From RGIG3009 sp045648765 (GTDB lineage Bacteria > Bacillota > Clostridia > Oscillospirales > Acutalibacteraceae), in contig JAZROQ010000036.1 in assembly GCA_045648765.1 (NCBI GenBank), positions 1 through 8,820 of the forward strand: a stretch of DNA of 8,820 nt, written 5' to 3'. Positions 1 through 7,132 of the stretch are shown in pieces. Every line of letters begins with the position of its first letter. Position 1 is the stretch's first letter. The notes under the pieces are model-generated. The model made no database searches and had not been told where the DNA came from. It worked only from the letters and a program-made list of their open reading frames with translations. Made by a program: the position numbers and the translations under genes.

Positions 1-327
1 CACCATTGCCACCGTTAATTGTGCTACCGAATCGGTGGAATAACCACTCACGTTACACACGGCAATACCACGCTTGCGGCAATAATCCAAATCAATATTA
101 TCCACGCCTGTTGCCGTTACACAAATCAGCTTTACGTTGCCGGTGTCGGGAAGGGTGGTGGGATTTATCTTTACTTTGTTTAATATCAGTACATCGCAAC
201 CGAAAGCGTGTTCCGCAAGTGTTTCTGAAGTTGTCAAGGCATACCGCCGCACGGTTCCAAACTCTTCAAAGATCGAAAGATCCAAATCGTCGTTCAGTGT
301 AGCGGTATCTAACATGGCGATCGTCAT
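1..327 (-). CDS. D-2-hydroxyacid dehydrogenase, N-terminal part (runs off left edge)
   Basis: The N-terminal 109 residues of an NAD-dependent D-2-hydroxyacid dehydrogenase, a cytoplasmic family that reduces 2-keto acids such as hydroxypyruvate, pyruvate or phenylpyruvate. The start is MTIAMLDTATL, and the visible part is the N-terminal share of the substrate-binding domain. The family signature is clear: ATGVDNIDLDYCRKRGIAV at about residues 72-90, followed by NVSGYSTDSVAQLTVAM at 92-108. The GxGxxG NAD-binding loop and the Arg/Glu/His catalytic residues lie beyond the window edge, so the exact substrate cannot be called. The ATG (327-325) lies one base after the thrS stop codon, with an AAGG ribosome site at 340-337, nine bases upstream and inside the end of thrS. 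This points to a shared transcript and probable translational coupling. An ATG at codon 5 is an alternative start but has a poorer position relative to that site. Family assignment is firm; glycerate dehydrogenase/hydroxypyruvate reductase is only one possibility. Confidence 0.88.
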   Translation of the reverse strand, partial: MTIAMLDTATLNDDLDLSIFEEFGTVRRYALTTSETLAEHAFGCDVLILNKVKINPTTLPDTGNVKLICVTATGVDNIDLDYCRKRGIAVCNVSGYSTDSVAQLTVAMV

Positions 328-328
328 A

Positions 329-2263
329 TTAGCGTACCTTGTCGGCAACTTCTTTAAGCGCTTTGGCAATAAAATCATCCAATGTCATGGTGCCGATATC
401 GCCGTCTTTGCGGGAACGAACCGAAACCAAGCCGGCTTCTGCTTCGCGTTCGCCAATAACCAGCATATACGGAACTTTTTGCATTTGTGCTTCACGAATC
501 TTATAACCGATTTTTTCGTTGCGCACATCGGTTTCTGCACGGAATCCGCTGCGGCACAATGCTTCGGTGATTTCGGCAGCTTTATCCAACATTTTTTCCG
601 AAAGCGGCAACACACGGATTTGTTCAGGCGCTAACCAAAGAGGGAACGCACCGGCATATTTTTCTACTAAATAGGCAAGCGTACGTTCATAGCAACCAAG
701 GCTGGTACGATGAATGATGTACGGACGAACTTTTTGACCGTTGTGGTCGGTATATTCCATGTTAAATTGTTCAGCAAGCAATTGGTCCACTTGAATGGTA
801 ACAATGGTATCTTCCTTGCCAAACACATTTTTGTATTGGATGTCCAATTTAGGTCCATAGAAAGCGGCTTCGTCAATGCCGATGGTATACGAAACGCCCA
901 AATCATCCAAAATTTTACCCATAATACCTTGTGCTTCTTCCCATTGCTCGGGAGTGCCAATGTATTTTTCTTTGTTGTTGGGATCCCATTGCGAAAAACG
1001 GAAAGTACAATCTTCCAACATGCCAACGGTATCCAAAACGTATTTTGCAAGTTCCAAACAACCCTTGAATTCTTCTTCCAATTGGTCAGGACGCAAAATC
1101 AAGTGTCCTTCGGAAATGGTGAACTGACGCACACGAATTAAACCGTGCATTTCACCGCTGTCCTCGTTGCGGAACAGGGTGGAGGTTTCTCCCAAGCGCA
1201 TAGGCAAATCGCGGTACGAACGGGCACGGTTCAAGAAGACTTGATATTGGAACGGACAAGTCATCGGACGCATGGCAAAACATTCTTTGGTTTCGTCGTG
1301 CGGGTCGCCCAACACAAACATACCGTCCAAATAATGGTCCCAGTGTCCCGAAATTTTATAAAGTTCGCGTTTGGCCATCAGTGGTGTTTTGGTTAGTTGA
1401 TAACCACGGCGTTGTTCTTCGTCTTCAATCCAACGTTGCAACAATTGGACAATACGTGCACCTTTTGGTAACAAAATCGGCAAACCTTGTCCGATAACAT
1501 CAACGGTTGTAAACAGTTCCAATTCGCGACCTAATTTGTTGTGGTCGCGTTTACGTGCTTCTTCCAACTGCGCCAAATGTTCTTCCAATTGTGTGGCTTT
1601 GGGGAAAGAAACGCCGTAAATGCGTTGCAACATCTTGTTTTTGGAATCACCACGCCAATATGCGCCGGTAGCGCTTAATAACTTAACGGCTTTTACACGA
1701 CCGGTGTCCGGCAAGTGAGGACCGGCGCACAAATCCACAAAATCCCCCTGACGATAAAAAGAGATTTCAGCATCAGCCGGCAAATTTTCAATCAACTCCA
1801 CTTTGTAAGGTTGATCAGCCATTTCCTTTAAAGCTTCGTCGCGCGACAAAGAGAATCGTTCAATCGGCAAAGCTTCTTTGGCAATTTTTTTCATTTCTGC
1901 TTCAATAGCCAACAAATCGTCCGGTGAAAAACCTTCGGAATGATCAAAGTCATAATAAAAACCGGAATCGATTGACGGACCGATAGCAAATTTAACATCG
2001 GGATACAAGCGCTTCACGGCTTGTGCCATAACGTGCGATGTGGTGTGCCAATATGCTTTTTTACCGTCAATATCATCAAATGTCAAAATTTCTAACGTGC
2101 AATCGGCAGTCAGCGGTGTGCGCAAATCCACAACTTCACCGTCAATACGTGCTGCGCAAGCAGCGCGATACAGACCCATAGAAATTTCGCGACATACAGC
2201 ATCTACCGTAGTGTTTTCGGCAACTTCGCGAACGTCGCCACCTTTGAGGGTAATGGTTAACAT
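329..2263 (-). CDS. thrS: threonine--tRNA ligase
   Basis: Cytoplasmic class II aminoacyl-tRNA synthetase that charges tRNA-Thr; 644 residues from the chosen start, close to the usual 635-645. Domains in order: TGS domain (1-62, starting MLTITLKGGD); editing domain (about 63-240) with HTTSH (His73, His77) and DLCAGPH (Cys179, His183), the residues that make up the editing site; catalytic core (about 245-540) with putative zinc ligands Cys336 (MRPMTCP), His387 (SEGH) and His518 (IHR), motif 2 FRNE at 364-367 and motif 3 GCYER at 523-527; C-terminal anticodon-binding domain (about 545-644). The frame stays open 67 codons upstream, but that stretch is the T-box leader. The ATG at 2263 has an AAAGGAG ribosome site ten bases upstream and begins exactly where homology to the TGS domain begins. 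Motif 2 continues as RQFTISEGH instead of the more common RGFTQDDAH, so this belongs to a divergent ThrRS lineage. Expression is under T-box control, and the dehydrogenase gene follows after one base. Confidence 0.97.
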   Translation of the reverse strand: MLTITLKGGDVREVAENTTVDAVCREISMGLYRAACAARIDGEVVDLRTPLTADCTLEILTFDDIDGKKAYWHTTSHVMAQAVKRLYPDVKFAIGPSIDSGFYYDFDHSEGFSPDDLLAIEAEMKKIAKEALPIERFSLSRDEALKEMADQPYKVELIENLPADAEISFYRQGDFVDLCAGPHLPDTGRVKAVKLLSATGAYWRGDSKNKMLQRIYGVSFPKATQLEEHLAQLEEARKRDHNKLGRELELFTTVDVIGQGLPILLPKGARIVQLLQRWIEDEEQRRGYQLTKTPLMAKRELYKISGHWDHYLDGMFVLGDPHDETKECFAMRPMTCPFQYQVFLNRARSYRDLPMRLGETSTLFRNEDSGEMHGLIRVRQFTISEGHLILRPDQLEEEFKGCLELAKYVLDTVGMLEDCTFRFSQWDPNNKEKYIGTPEQWEEAQGIMGKILDDLGVSYTIGIDEAAFYGPKLDIQYKNVFGKEDTIVTIQVDQLLAEQFNMEYTDHNGQKVRPYIIHRTSLGCYERTLAYLVEKYAGAFPLWLAPEQIRVLPLSEKMLDKAAEITEALCRSGFRAETDVRNEKIGYKIREAQMQKVPYMLVIGEREAEAGLVSVRSRKDGDIGTMTLDDFIAKALKEVADKVR

Positions 2264-2273
2264 AACAAAAGTT

Positions 2274-2280
2274 CTCCTTT
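2274..2280 (-). promoter_or_regulatory. ribosome binding site deciding the thrS start
   Basis: On the minus strand the sequence reads AAAGGAG, followed by ten bases and then ATG (2263-2261). It lies just after the U-run of the T-box terminator. It fixes the thrS start at 2263 and argues against the in-frame upstream ATG at 2464, which lies inside the structured leader. Confidence 0.85.
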
Positions 2281-2281
2281 C

Positions 2282-2317
2282 AAAAAAACAAAACCCCGCC
2301 CCAAAATAGGGGCGAGG
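2282..2317 (-). terminator. T-box regulated intrinsic terminator
   Basis: On the minus strand CCTCGCCCC (2317-2309) pairs with GGGGCGGGG (2302-2294) in a 9-bp helix with one G-U pair and a six-base loop. It is followed by TTTTG and seven Ts (2293-2282). The 5' arm plus its flank includes CCCCT, which can instead pair with the AGGG of the T-box sequence, giving the competing antiterminator. This is the switch that stops or allows transcription into thrS. Confidence 0.92.
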
Positions 2318-2525
2318 AAAATTTCCACGCGGTTCCACCCTGATTTTGCAATACGAATATTGCACTTTGGTTGCCGATAACGGAGCAAAACCCGTTGTCC
2401 TTTCACTGCTTGGCAGTTCCCGGAACACGCTCAAGGGTGGTAAGCCATTTGTTCTTTTTTGCATCCTTCACAGCTACCGGATACTCTCTGAAAAAAACAA
2501 ACAAACGCCGTCCCTTTCAACACTT
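2282..2525 (-). ncRNA. T-box riboswitch leader of thrS, threonine-specific
   Basis: A transcriptional T-box leader that senses the charging state of tRNA-Thr. Read on the minus strand, the conserved T-box sequence AGGGTGGAACCGCG is at 2341-2328, followed by the terminator hairpin. Stem I can be drawn: its base pairs AAGGG (2516-2512) with CCCTT (2437-2433); above it is an internal loop with ACGGCG on one side and TGGCTTACCA on the other; the next helix pairs TTTGTT (2505-2500) with AACAAA (2453-2448). The loop holds ACC (2441-2439), a threonine codon, followed by the expected purine A, so the specifier is read as Thr. The AGAGAG element (2489-2484) and an apical helix (ATCC/GGAT, 2482-2479 with 2466-2463) match the distal part of Stem I. 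Further hairpins are ACTGC/GCAGT (2417-2405), AACGG/CCGTT (2396-2379) and a 7-bp Stem III-like hairpin with a TTCG loop (2364-2347). The 5' end is inferred from the promoter. Uncharged tRNA-Thr is expected to favour the antiterminator and turn on thrS. Confidence 0.93.
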
Positions 2526-2531
2526 TATTTT

Positions 2532-2560
2532 ATGGTATCACCGACAGCGGTTTTTGTCAA
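2532..2560 (-). promoter_or_regulatory. sigma-A type promoter of the T-box/thrS operon
   Basis: On the minus strand a perfect -35 TTGACA (2560-2555) is followed by a 17-base spacer and -10 TACCAT (2537-2532). Transcription should start near 2525, just before the base of T-box Stem I, and this agreement supports both calls. Confidence 0.85.
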
Positions 2561-2614
2561 GAAAAATTGTACGTTTATAATTACTAAGCTATGTAAATGT
2601 GTTTGGTTTTTATA

Positions 2615-2643
2615 TTGACTTTACCGATAATTTACAATACAAT
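2615..2643 (+). promoter_or_regulatory. sigma-A type promoter of the lipoprotein/two-component operon
   Basis: A -35 TTGACT (2615-2620), a 17-base spacer and -10 TACAAT (2638-2643) lie upstream of the lipoprotein gene. It is divergent from the thrS promoter; the two -35 boxes are 54 bases apart, so a shared regulator could act on both. Repeats within and around it (TTTAC at 2620 and 2631; TTTACA at 2631 against TGTAAA at 2653) are possible operator elements. No other plausible promoter was seen inside the downstream gene run. Confidence 0.75.
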
Positions 2644-2684
2644 AATATTATCTGTAAAATAATCAAAAAGAGGAGGGGAACCTA

Positions 2685-4025
2685 ATGTTTTTTCGACGGC
2701 TTGCAGTGGTAATGGTAGCCATATTTTGCACGATTACTTTTTCGGGCTGTGGTATTATCAGTTCAGATGTTGAAAAGCAATTGATTCCCCCGAAAAACAA
2801 TTCTCAGCAAGAATCCATCCAAACCGCGTTATATCAATATTTGCGTAACGATAATTACTTGTTAAAATATCCGGCAAGCGGGGAATATCAAACCCCTTTT
2901 ATTTTGCTGAATCAGATAGCACTTCCCAACGTAACTACTCCCACGCAAGATCCAACCTCCCTGTTGTGGGAGAATATGGCAGTTGTTTTTTATCGTTCTC
3001 AAACTAACCAAACTGTCACGCAAATCCATCTTCTTCAAAAAAACGAAAAAGATGAATGGATATCTGTCGCAAATGTTCAAGGAAACAGCGAAGGGATTTC
3101 CGAGGTGAATTTTGCCGATGTCAACGGCGATGGTTGCCCCGAACTGTTAATAGGGTGGAGTCTTTATAACAGCAACGATAAACTGCTTGGAATTTACCGG
3201 TTAGACAAGCAGTTAGAACAGCTTCCTTTGTATGTGTCATATACAAAACTGTTGGTTGGAGATATCACTAACGATTCCACACACGATTTAATGCTGCTTA
3301 GCGTGGAAAATATGATAAATTCCGTAACGGCTTCGTTATACTTTCAGCGTGAAGGCAAGTTTGGTCTTCAAGCTTGGTCGGCGCTTGATAATCATGTTCT
3401 TCGCTTTGGCAACGCAACCTTTTCAGCGCTGTCGCCAACGGTAAGCGGCGTATATGTCGATTGCTACAAAGATGCCAACACCACCATCACAGAGTTGATT
3501 TATTGGGATGGCACACAGTTGCACACACCGTTTAACGATAAAGAAACGCACCACAACAGCATTACGGCACGAGAAACCGGATTAGGCAGCCGTGATGTTG
3601 ACGGTGACGGAATGGTAGAATGGCCTGTGTCGGAACGCTTACCTGGTTACGAAAGCACACCGCTTGACCAAACGTTTTGGCGTGCCGACTGGGTGTCGTA
3701 TGATTTTCGTTCAGGAACCCCCGTTCGAAAATTCAGCAGTATTGTCAATTCGGCAGATGCTTATCTGTTCCGCTTGCGTGAGGAATGGTCAACGCAAACT
3801 CATGCGGCTTATGATGAAGAGCGTCGTGTTTTGCAACTAAGTTTAGTAAACCATGATCAACCGTTTTTGGAATTGATGACCGGCACAAAAAACACTTTCC
3901 CCGAGGGATTTATATCTTTTGAAAAGGGTACACAATATTGCTACGCTTATAAAATTATTGGCGATACAATTACGGCACAGGAGATTCAGTATTTATTTTC
4001 TGTGTTAGAGGAGGTGCCGCAGTGA
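2685..4025 (+). CDS. putative lipoprotein with FG-GAP/VCBS-like motifs, first gene of a two-component operon
   Basis: A 446-residue secreted lipoprotein of unknown function. The N-terminus is a lipoprotein signal peptide: MFFRR, a hydrophobic stretch (7-19) and lipobox FSGC with Cys22 as the expected lipid-attachment residue, so the mature protein should sit on the outer face of the membrane. Three Asp-rich segments resemble the calcium-binding loops of FG-GAP/VCBS repeats: FADVNGDGCPELLIG (143-157), VGDITNDSTHDLMLLS (191-206, a degenerate loop) and SRDVDGDGMVEW (302-313). A small beta-propeller-like fold is a reasonable inference, but the repeats are too few and irregular to be sure. Residues 40-62 look helical and charged. 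The start has a strong AGGAGGGG ribosome site (2671-2678) six bases away. The stop codon TGA overlaps the GTG start of the response regulator. By position it may sense or bind a ligand for the kinase encoded two genes downstream; nothing in the sequence names a substrate. Confidence 0.85.
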   Translation: MFFRRLAVVMVAIFCTITFSGCGIISSDVEKQLIPPKNNSQQESIQTALYQYLRNDNYLLKYPASGEYQTPFILLNQIALPNVTTPTQDPTSLLWENMAVVFYRSQTNQTVTQIHLLQKNEKDEWISVANVQGNSEGISEVNFADVNGDGCPELLIGWSLYNSNDKLLGIYRLDKQLEQLPLYVSYTKLLVGDITNDSTHDLMLLSVENMINSVTASLYFQREGKFGLQAWSALDNHVLRFGNATFSALSPTVSGVYVDCYKDANTTITELIYWDGTQLHTPFNDKETHHNSITARETGLGSRDVDGDGMVEWPVSERLPGYESTPLDQTFWRADWVSYDFRSGTPVRKFSSIVNSADAYLFRLREEWSTQTHAAYDEERRVLQLSLVNHDQPFLELMTGTKNTFPEGFISFEKGTQYCYAYKIIGDTITAQEIQYLFSVLEEVPQ

Positions 4026-4717
4026 AGTGCATATTGATATGTGAAGATGAAAAAGCCATTCGTGAATTTACCAGCCTTCACCTAAAACGCAGCGGTTACC
4101 AAGTGCTGGAAGCGTCTACCGGTGAAGAAGCACTGGATTTGTATAAACAACATGCGCAAGAGATTGTGATGGCAATTTTAGATATTATGTTGCCGCAAAT
4201 GAATGGGCTTCAGGTTTGCGAGTGGTTGCGCGGTCAAAGCAACAGTGTTGGGATAATCATGTTAACCGCACTATCCCGTGAAGACGAAAAAGTTCATGCG
4301 CTTAAATTAGGCGCCGATGATTATGTTACCAAGCCGTTCAGTCCTTCTGAACTGTTAGCACGAGTGGAAGCATTAGAACGGCGCGTGTTGCGTATGGAAG
4401 CAGATCATTCGGTTTTGCCGGAAGAATTGATTTCCGGAGATTTTGTGCTTAACTTGCGCCACCGCACGTTAAAAAAATCGGAAACACAAATTGAACTGAC
4501 GCAAATCGAATTTCAAATCATGCAATACTTTTTGGAAAATCCGGGTCAATCCATTAACCGTTTACAAATTTTAAAACAGGTATGGGGTGACGAAAATTAC
4601 GGGGACGAAAAAATTGTGGATGTTAATATCCGCCGTTTACGTATGAAAATCGAGCAAAACGCCTCAGAACCGCAACATCTTCAAACCGTGTGGGGAAAGG
4701 GTTATTGCTGGAAATAA
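4022..4717 (+). CDS. OmpR/PhoB-family DNA-binding response regulator
   Basis: A 231-residue cytoplasmic transcription factor of a two-component system. The receiver domain (1-118) has the acidic pocket Glu8/Asp9, phospho-acceptor Asp54 (LDIMLPQMNG), switch Thr82 and the conserved Lys104 (TKPF). A winged-helix trans_reg_C domain follows (about 135-231), with ELTQIEFQIMQYF (158-170) and the recognition-helix region IVDVNIRRLRMKIE (198-211), ending in VWGKGYCWK. The start is GTG, overlapping the TGA of the lipoprotein gene by three bases; GAGGAGG lies about seven bases upstream, inside the lipoprotein gene, which suggests translational coupling. Its partner is almost certainly the histidine kinase encoded 22 bases downstream. 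It may autoregulate the operon promoter, where an 11-bp-spaced direct repeat is visible. The target pathway cannot be read from the sequence; similarity to PhoP/WalR/ResD-type regulators is general to the family. Confidence 0.96.
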   Translation: MKCILICEDEKAIREFTSLHLKRSGYQVLEASTGEEALDLYKQHAQEIVMAILDIMLPQMNGLQVCEWLRGQSNSVGIIMLTALSREDEKVHALKLGADDYVTKPFSPSELLARVEALERRVLRMEADHSVLPEELISGDFVLNLRHRTLKKSETQIELTQIEFQIMQYFLENPGQSINRLQILKQVWGDENYGDEKIVDVNIRRLRMKIEQNASEPQHLQTVWGKGYCWK

Positions 4718-4739
4718 TCAAGGGGGAAGGGGGATAACC

Positions 4740-6170
4740 ATGCTGTTCAAAAGAATCACAAAACGTTGGCTGATAAACGGTCTTGGCGTTGTTGTGCTTT
4801 TGTTGGTTGTGTTAGAAGTGGTTATTGCCCTCATGATTCGTTCGTATTATTATCAGCAAGTTCAAAACAGTTTGTACACACGTGCAAACTCGTTGTCAAA
4901 CATGCTTTCTCTTACCGTAAATAACTATGATTTTAGTTTTGAAGAAAACGCCAAAAGCTATATGGAATCTTTTACGGAACGCGACAAAATGGAATTTCAA
5001 ATTCTCAATTCACGAGGAGAAATTTTGTCAAGTTCCACCGGCTTTTTGCCGGAATCCGGTTTGTTGATTGATTATCAGCAAGCCATGCAATCGTTGGGGA
5101 ACGAACAAAATAAACCCTTTGGTGTGTGGAACGGTAAAAACGAGTTTGGTCAAAAAGTCTTTGCGCTAACTATGCTGATACTCAAAGAAGATAATACCGT
5201 AGCGGGTGCTATTCGCTTTTTGGTGGCATTGGATTTGGTGGATAAACAAATCACGTTAATCTCTTCTGCTATGGTGGCATTTGGTTTGGCGGTTGTGTTT
5301 TTTGTGGTGCTGTCCAGCCTGTATTTTGTCAACGGTTTGCTCAAACCTTTGGTGGAAATAGGCAGTGCTGCCGAAAAAATCGTGCAAGGGGATTATTCTC
5401 ACCGCATACAAAAAACCTACAACGACGAAATCGGTGATTTGTGCGATACCATTAACGCCATGGCGGAGCAAGTAGAAACGTCGCAACGGTTGCAAAACGA
5501 ATTTATATCGTCTGTATCGCACGAATTACGTACACCGCTAACAGCTATCAAAGGGTGGAGCGAAACACTCAAAGCGGGAAATCAAGATGCACAAACGCAA
5601 CAAAAAGGGTTATCCGTCATTCGCGATGAATCAGAACGCCTCACCGGTATGGTGGAGGAATTGTTAGATTTTTCTCGTATGCAAAGTATGAATAAAACGG
5701 TATCTTTTTCCAAAATGGATATTTTTGCCGAAGTAGAAGAAGCTGTTTTTCTTTTACAGGCTCGCGCCAAAAAGCAGGGTCTTACGTTGCGTTGTGTCGA
5801 ACAAGAAAGTTTGCCGCCCGTTTGGGGGAACCGTGATCGTTTGCGACAAGTGTTTGTGAACTTAATTGACAACGCCATCAAATACTCCAAAGAAAACGGA
5901 ACCATTTATGTGAATGCGGCACCGGTCAACGATACGGTACAAATCATTGTCAGCGACAATGGTATTGGTATCAAAGAGGAAGACTTACCTTTTGTCACAC
6001 AAAAATTCTATCGTGCCGACAATACTCGCAAAGGTTCTGGCATTGGTTTAGCTGTGGTGAAGGATATTGTTACTTCCCATGGTGGCACACTGGATATTGA
6101 AAGTCGTTTCGGCAAAGGTACGGTTGTTACCGTTACGTTGCCGATTATGAAAAACAAGGAGAATCACTAA
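4740..6170 (+). CDS. membrane sensor histidine kinase (HAMP, HisKA, HATPase_c)
   Basis: A 476-residue membrane sensor kinase that should phosphorylate the adjacent regulator. Order: transmembrane helix 1 (about 13-33); an extracellular sensor of about 135 residues (36-172) containing a PAS/Cache-like stretch FQILNSRGEILSSS (86-99); transmembrane helix 2 (about 173-197); HAMP linker (about 198-248, including LVEIGSAAEKIVQGDYSHRI); dimerisation/phosphotransfer helix with SVSHELRTPLTAIKG (258-272), phospho-acceptor His261; and the ATPase domain with N box NLIDNAIKYS (374-383), G1 box DNGIGI (406-411), F box FVTQKFYR and G2 box GSGIGLAVV (432-440). All catalytic boxes are intact, so it should be active. 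The start has AAGGGGG (4727-4733) six bases upstream. The stop is two bases before the DUF1385 gene. The sensed signal is unknown; the lipoprotein at the head of the operon is a candidate accessory partner. Confidence 0.96.
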   Translation: MLFKRITKRWLINGLGVVVLLLVVLEVVIALMIRSYYYQQVQNSLYTRANSLSNMLSLTVNNYDFSFEENAKSYMESFTERDKMEFQILNSRGEILSSSTGFLPESGLLIDYQQAMQSLGNEQNKPFGVWNGKNEFGQKVFALTMLILKEDNTVAGAIRFLVALDLVDKQITLISSAMVAFGLAVVFFVVLSSLYFVNGLLKPLVEIGSAAEKIVQGDYSHRIQKTYNDEIGDLCDTINAMAEQVETSQRLQNEFISSVSHELRTPLTAIKGWSETLKAGNQDAQTQQKGLSVIRDESERLTGMVEELLDFSRMQSMNKTVSFSKMDIFAEVEEAVFLLQARAKKQGLTLRCVEQESLPPVWGNRDRLRQVFVNLIDNAIKYSKENGTIYVNAAPVNDTVQIIVSDNGIGIKEEDLPFVTQKFYRADNTRKGSGIGLAVVKDIVTSHGGTLDIESRFGKGTVVTVTLPIMKNKENH

Positions 6171-6172
6171 AC

Positions 6173-7132
6173 ATGTCAAAGCAAGAAACAAGTTGTTCGG
6201 CAAAAAAAACCTCCATTGGCGGTCAAGCACTGATCGAAGGGGTTATGATGCGCGGTCCTCATAAAACCGCCATGGCGGTGCGCCATGTTTCGGGACACAT
6301 TGTTACCGAAGAATGGGAATCCGAACTGGATAACCGCCCTCGTTTTTGGAAAATCCCTTTTTTCCGTGGCTTGTACGGAATGGTGGATTCTTTGCGTTGC
6401 GGTTATAAATGCCTTATGCGCTCGGCAGAACTGGCAGGGTTAGAAGAAAGCGAAGACAAACCGGCCACCAAAGGCGAAAAAGCACTTATGTCTGTTCTCA
6501 TGGTTATCAGCACGGTTTTTGGAGTGGTTTTGGCACTTGGTTTGTTCATGTATTTGCCTTCTTGGTTATATAATGTAATGTCCGGTGCGCTGGATTCCGC
6601 TTTTGATACCGATTTTTGGGGAAACAGCGCCGTTTTACGCGGCATTTTTGAAGGTTTGCTTCGGTTGGTGCTGTTCTTGGTGTATTTGATTGTCATCACG
6701 TTAATGAAAGATATCCGCCGCGTGTTTATGTATCACGGTGCTGAACATAAAACCATTTTCTGCTATGAAAAAGGCGAAGAATTAACAGTGGAAAATATCA
6801 AACGTCAAAGCCGTTTTCACCCTCGTTGCGGAACCTCGTTTTTGGTAATGATGTTGATTATCGGTATGATCATTTCCATTTGTATCCAAGTAAAAACACT
6901 TTGGTTGCGCGTGATTATAAAAATAGCACTGTTACCGTTGACAGTGGGTGTGGGATACGAATTCATCAAACTAGCCGGCAGAAAAGACAACCGTTTGGTT
7001 CGTTTTTTGTCCGCACCCGGTTTGTGGATACAACGCTTGACAACCAAAGAACCGGATGACAGTATGATCGAATGTGCTATCGCAGCCTTTGTACCGGTCA
7101 TACCGGAGGACCCCAAAGCCGATGAGTGGTAA
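6173..7132 (+). CDS. yqhQ: DUF1385 family membrane protein (YqhQ-type)
   Basis: A 319-residue multi-pass membrane protein of the DUF1385 family, to which Bacillus subtilis YqhQ belongs; its biochemical role is not established as far as I know. Family hallmarks are present: IGGQALIEGVMMRGP near the N-terminus (15-29), MYHGAEHKTIFCYE (186-199) and RFHPRCGTSFL (214-224), which hold conserved His, Glu and Cys residues that could bind metal. Predicted membrane segments lie at about 107-130, 160-178, 222-240 and 246-266. The start ATG follows the kinase stop by two bases, with AAGGAG (6156-6161) eleven bases upstream, inside the kinase gene. The 3' end overlaps the prmC start by eleven bases. The yqhQ-prmC pairing is common in clostridia; attachment to a two-component system upstream is less expected. 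Length is normal and no key motif is broken. Confidence 0.93.
   Translation: MSKQETSCSAKKTSIGGQALIEGVMMRGPHKTAMAVRHVSGHIVTEEWESELDNRPRFWKIPFFRGLYGMVDSLRCGYKCLMRSAELAGLEESEDKPATKGEKALMSVLMVISTVFGVVLALGLFMYLPSWLYNVMSGALDSAFDTDFWGNSAVLRGIFEGLLRLVLFLVYLIVITLMKDIRRVFMYHGAEHKTIFCYEKGEELTVENIKRQSRFHPRCGTSFLVMMLIIGMIISICIQVKTLWLRVIIKIALLPLTVGVGYEFIKLAGRKDNRLVRFLSAPGLWIQRLTTKEPDDSMIECAIAAFVPVIPEDPKADEW
7105..7110 (+). promoter_or_regulatory. ribosome binding site deciding the prmC start
   Basis: GGAGGA lies inside the end of the DUF1385 gene, eleven bases before the ATG at 7122 and 26 bases before the next in-frame ATG at 7137. It supports 7122 as the start. The in-frame ATG at 7074 lies upstream of this site and encodes a stretch (SQPLYRSYRR) with no likeness to PrmC. 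Confidence 0.7.

Noticed and set aside
137..634. Plus-strand open frame of 165 codons spanning the dehydrogenase and thrS ends
   Set aside because: It is antisense to two genes with clear family motifs, crosses their boundary and shows no recognisable domain or convincing ribosome site.
2346..2618. Plus-strand open frame of 90 codons opposite the T-box leader
   Set aside because: It lies antisense to a structured RNA and its promoter, has no good ribosome site and resembles no protein.
7074..7121. Upstream in-frame ATG as the prmC start
   Set aside because: It would add 16 residues unlike PrmC, within the DUF1385 coding region, and the GGAGGA site lies downstream of it.
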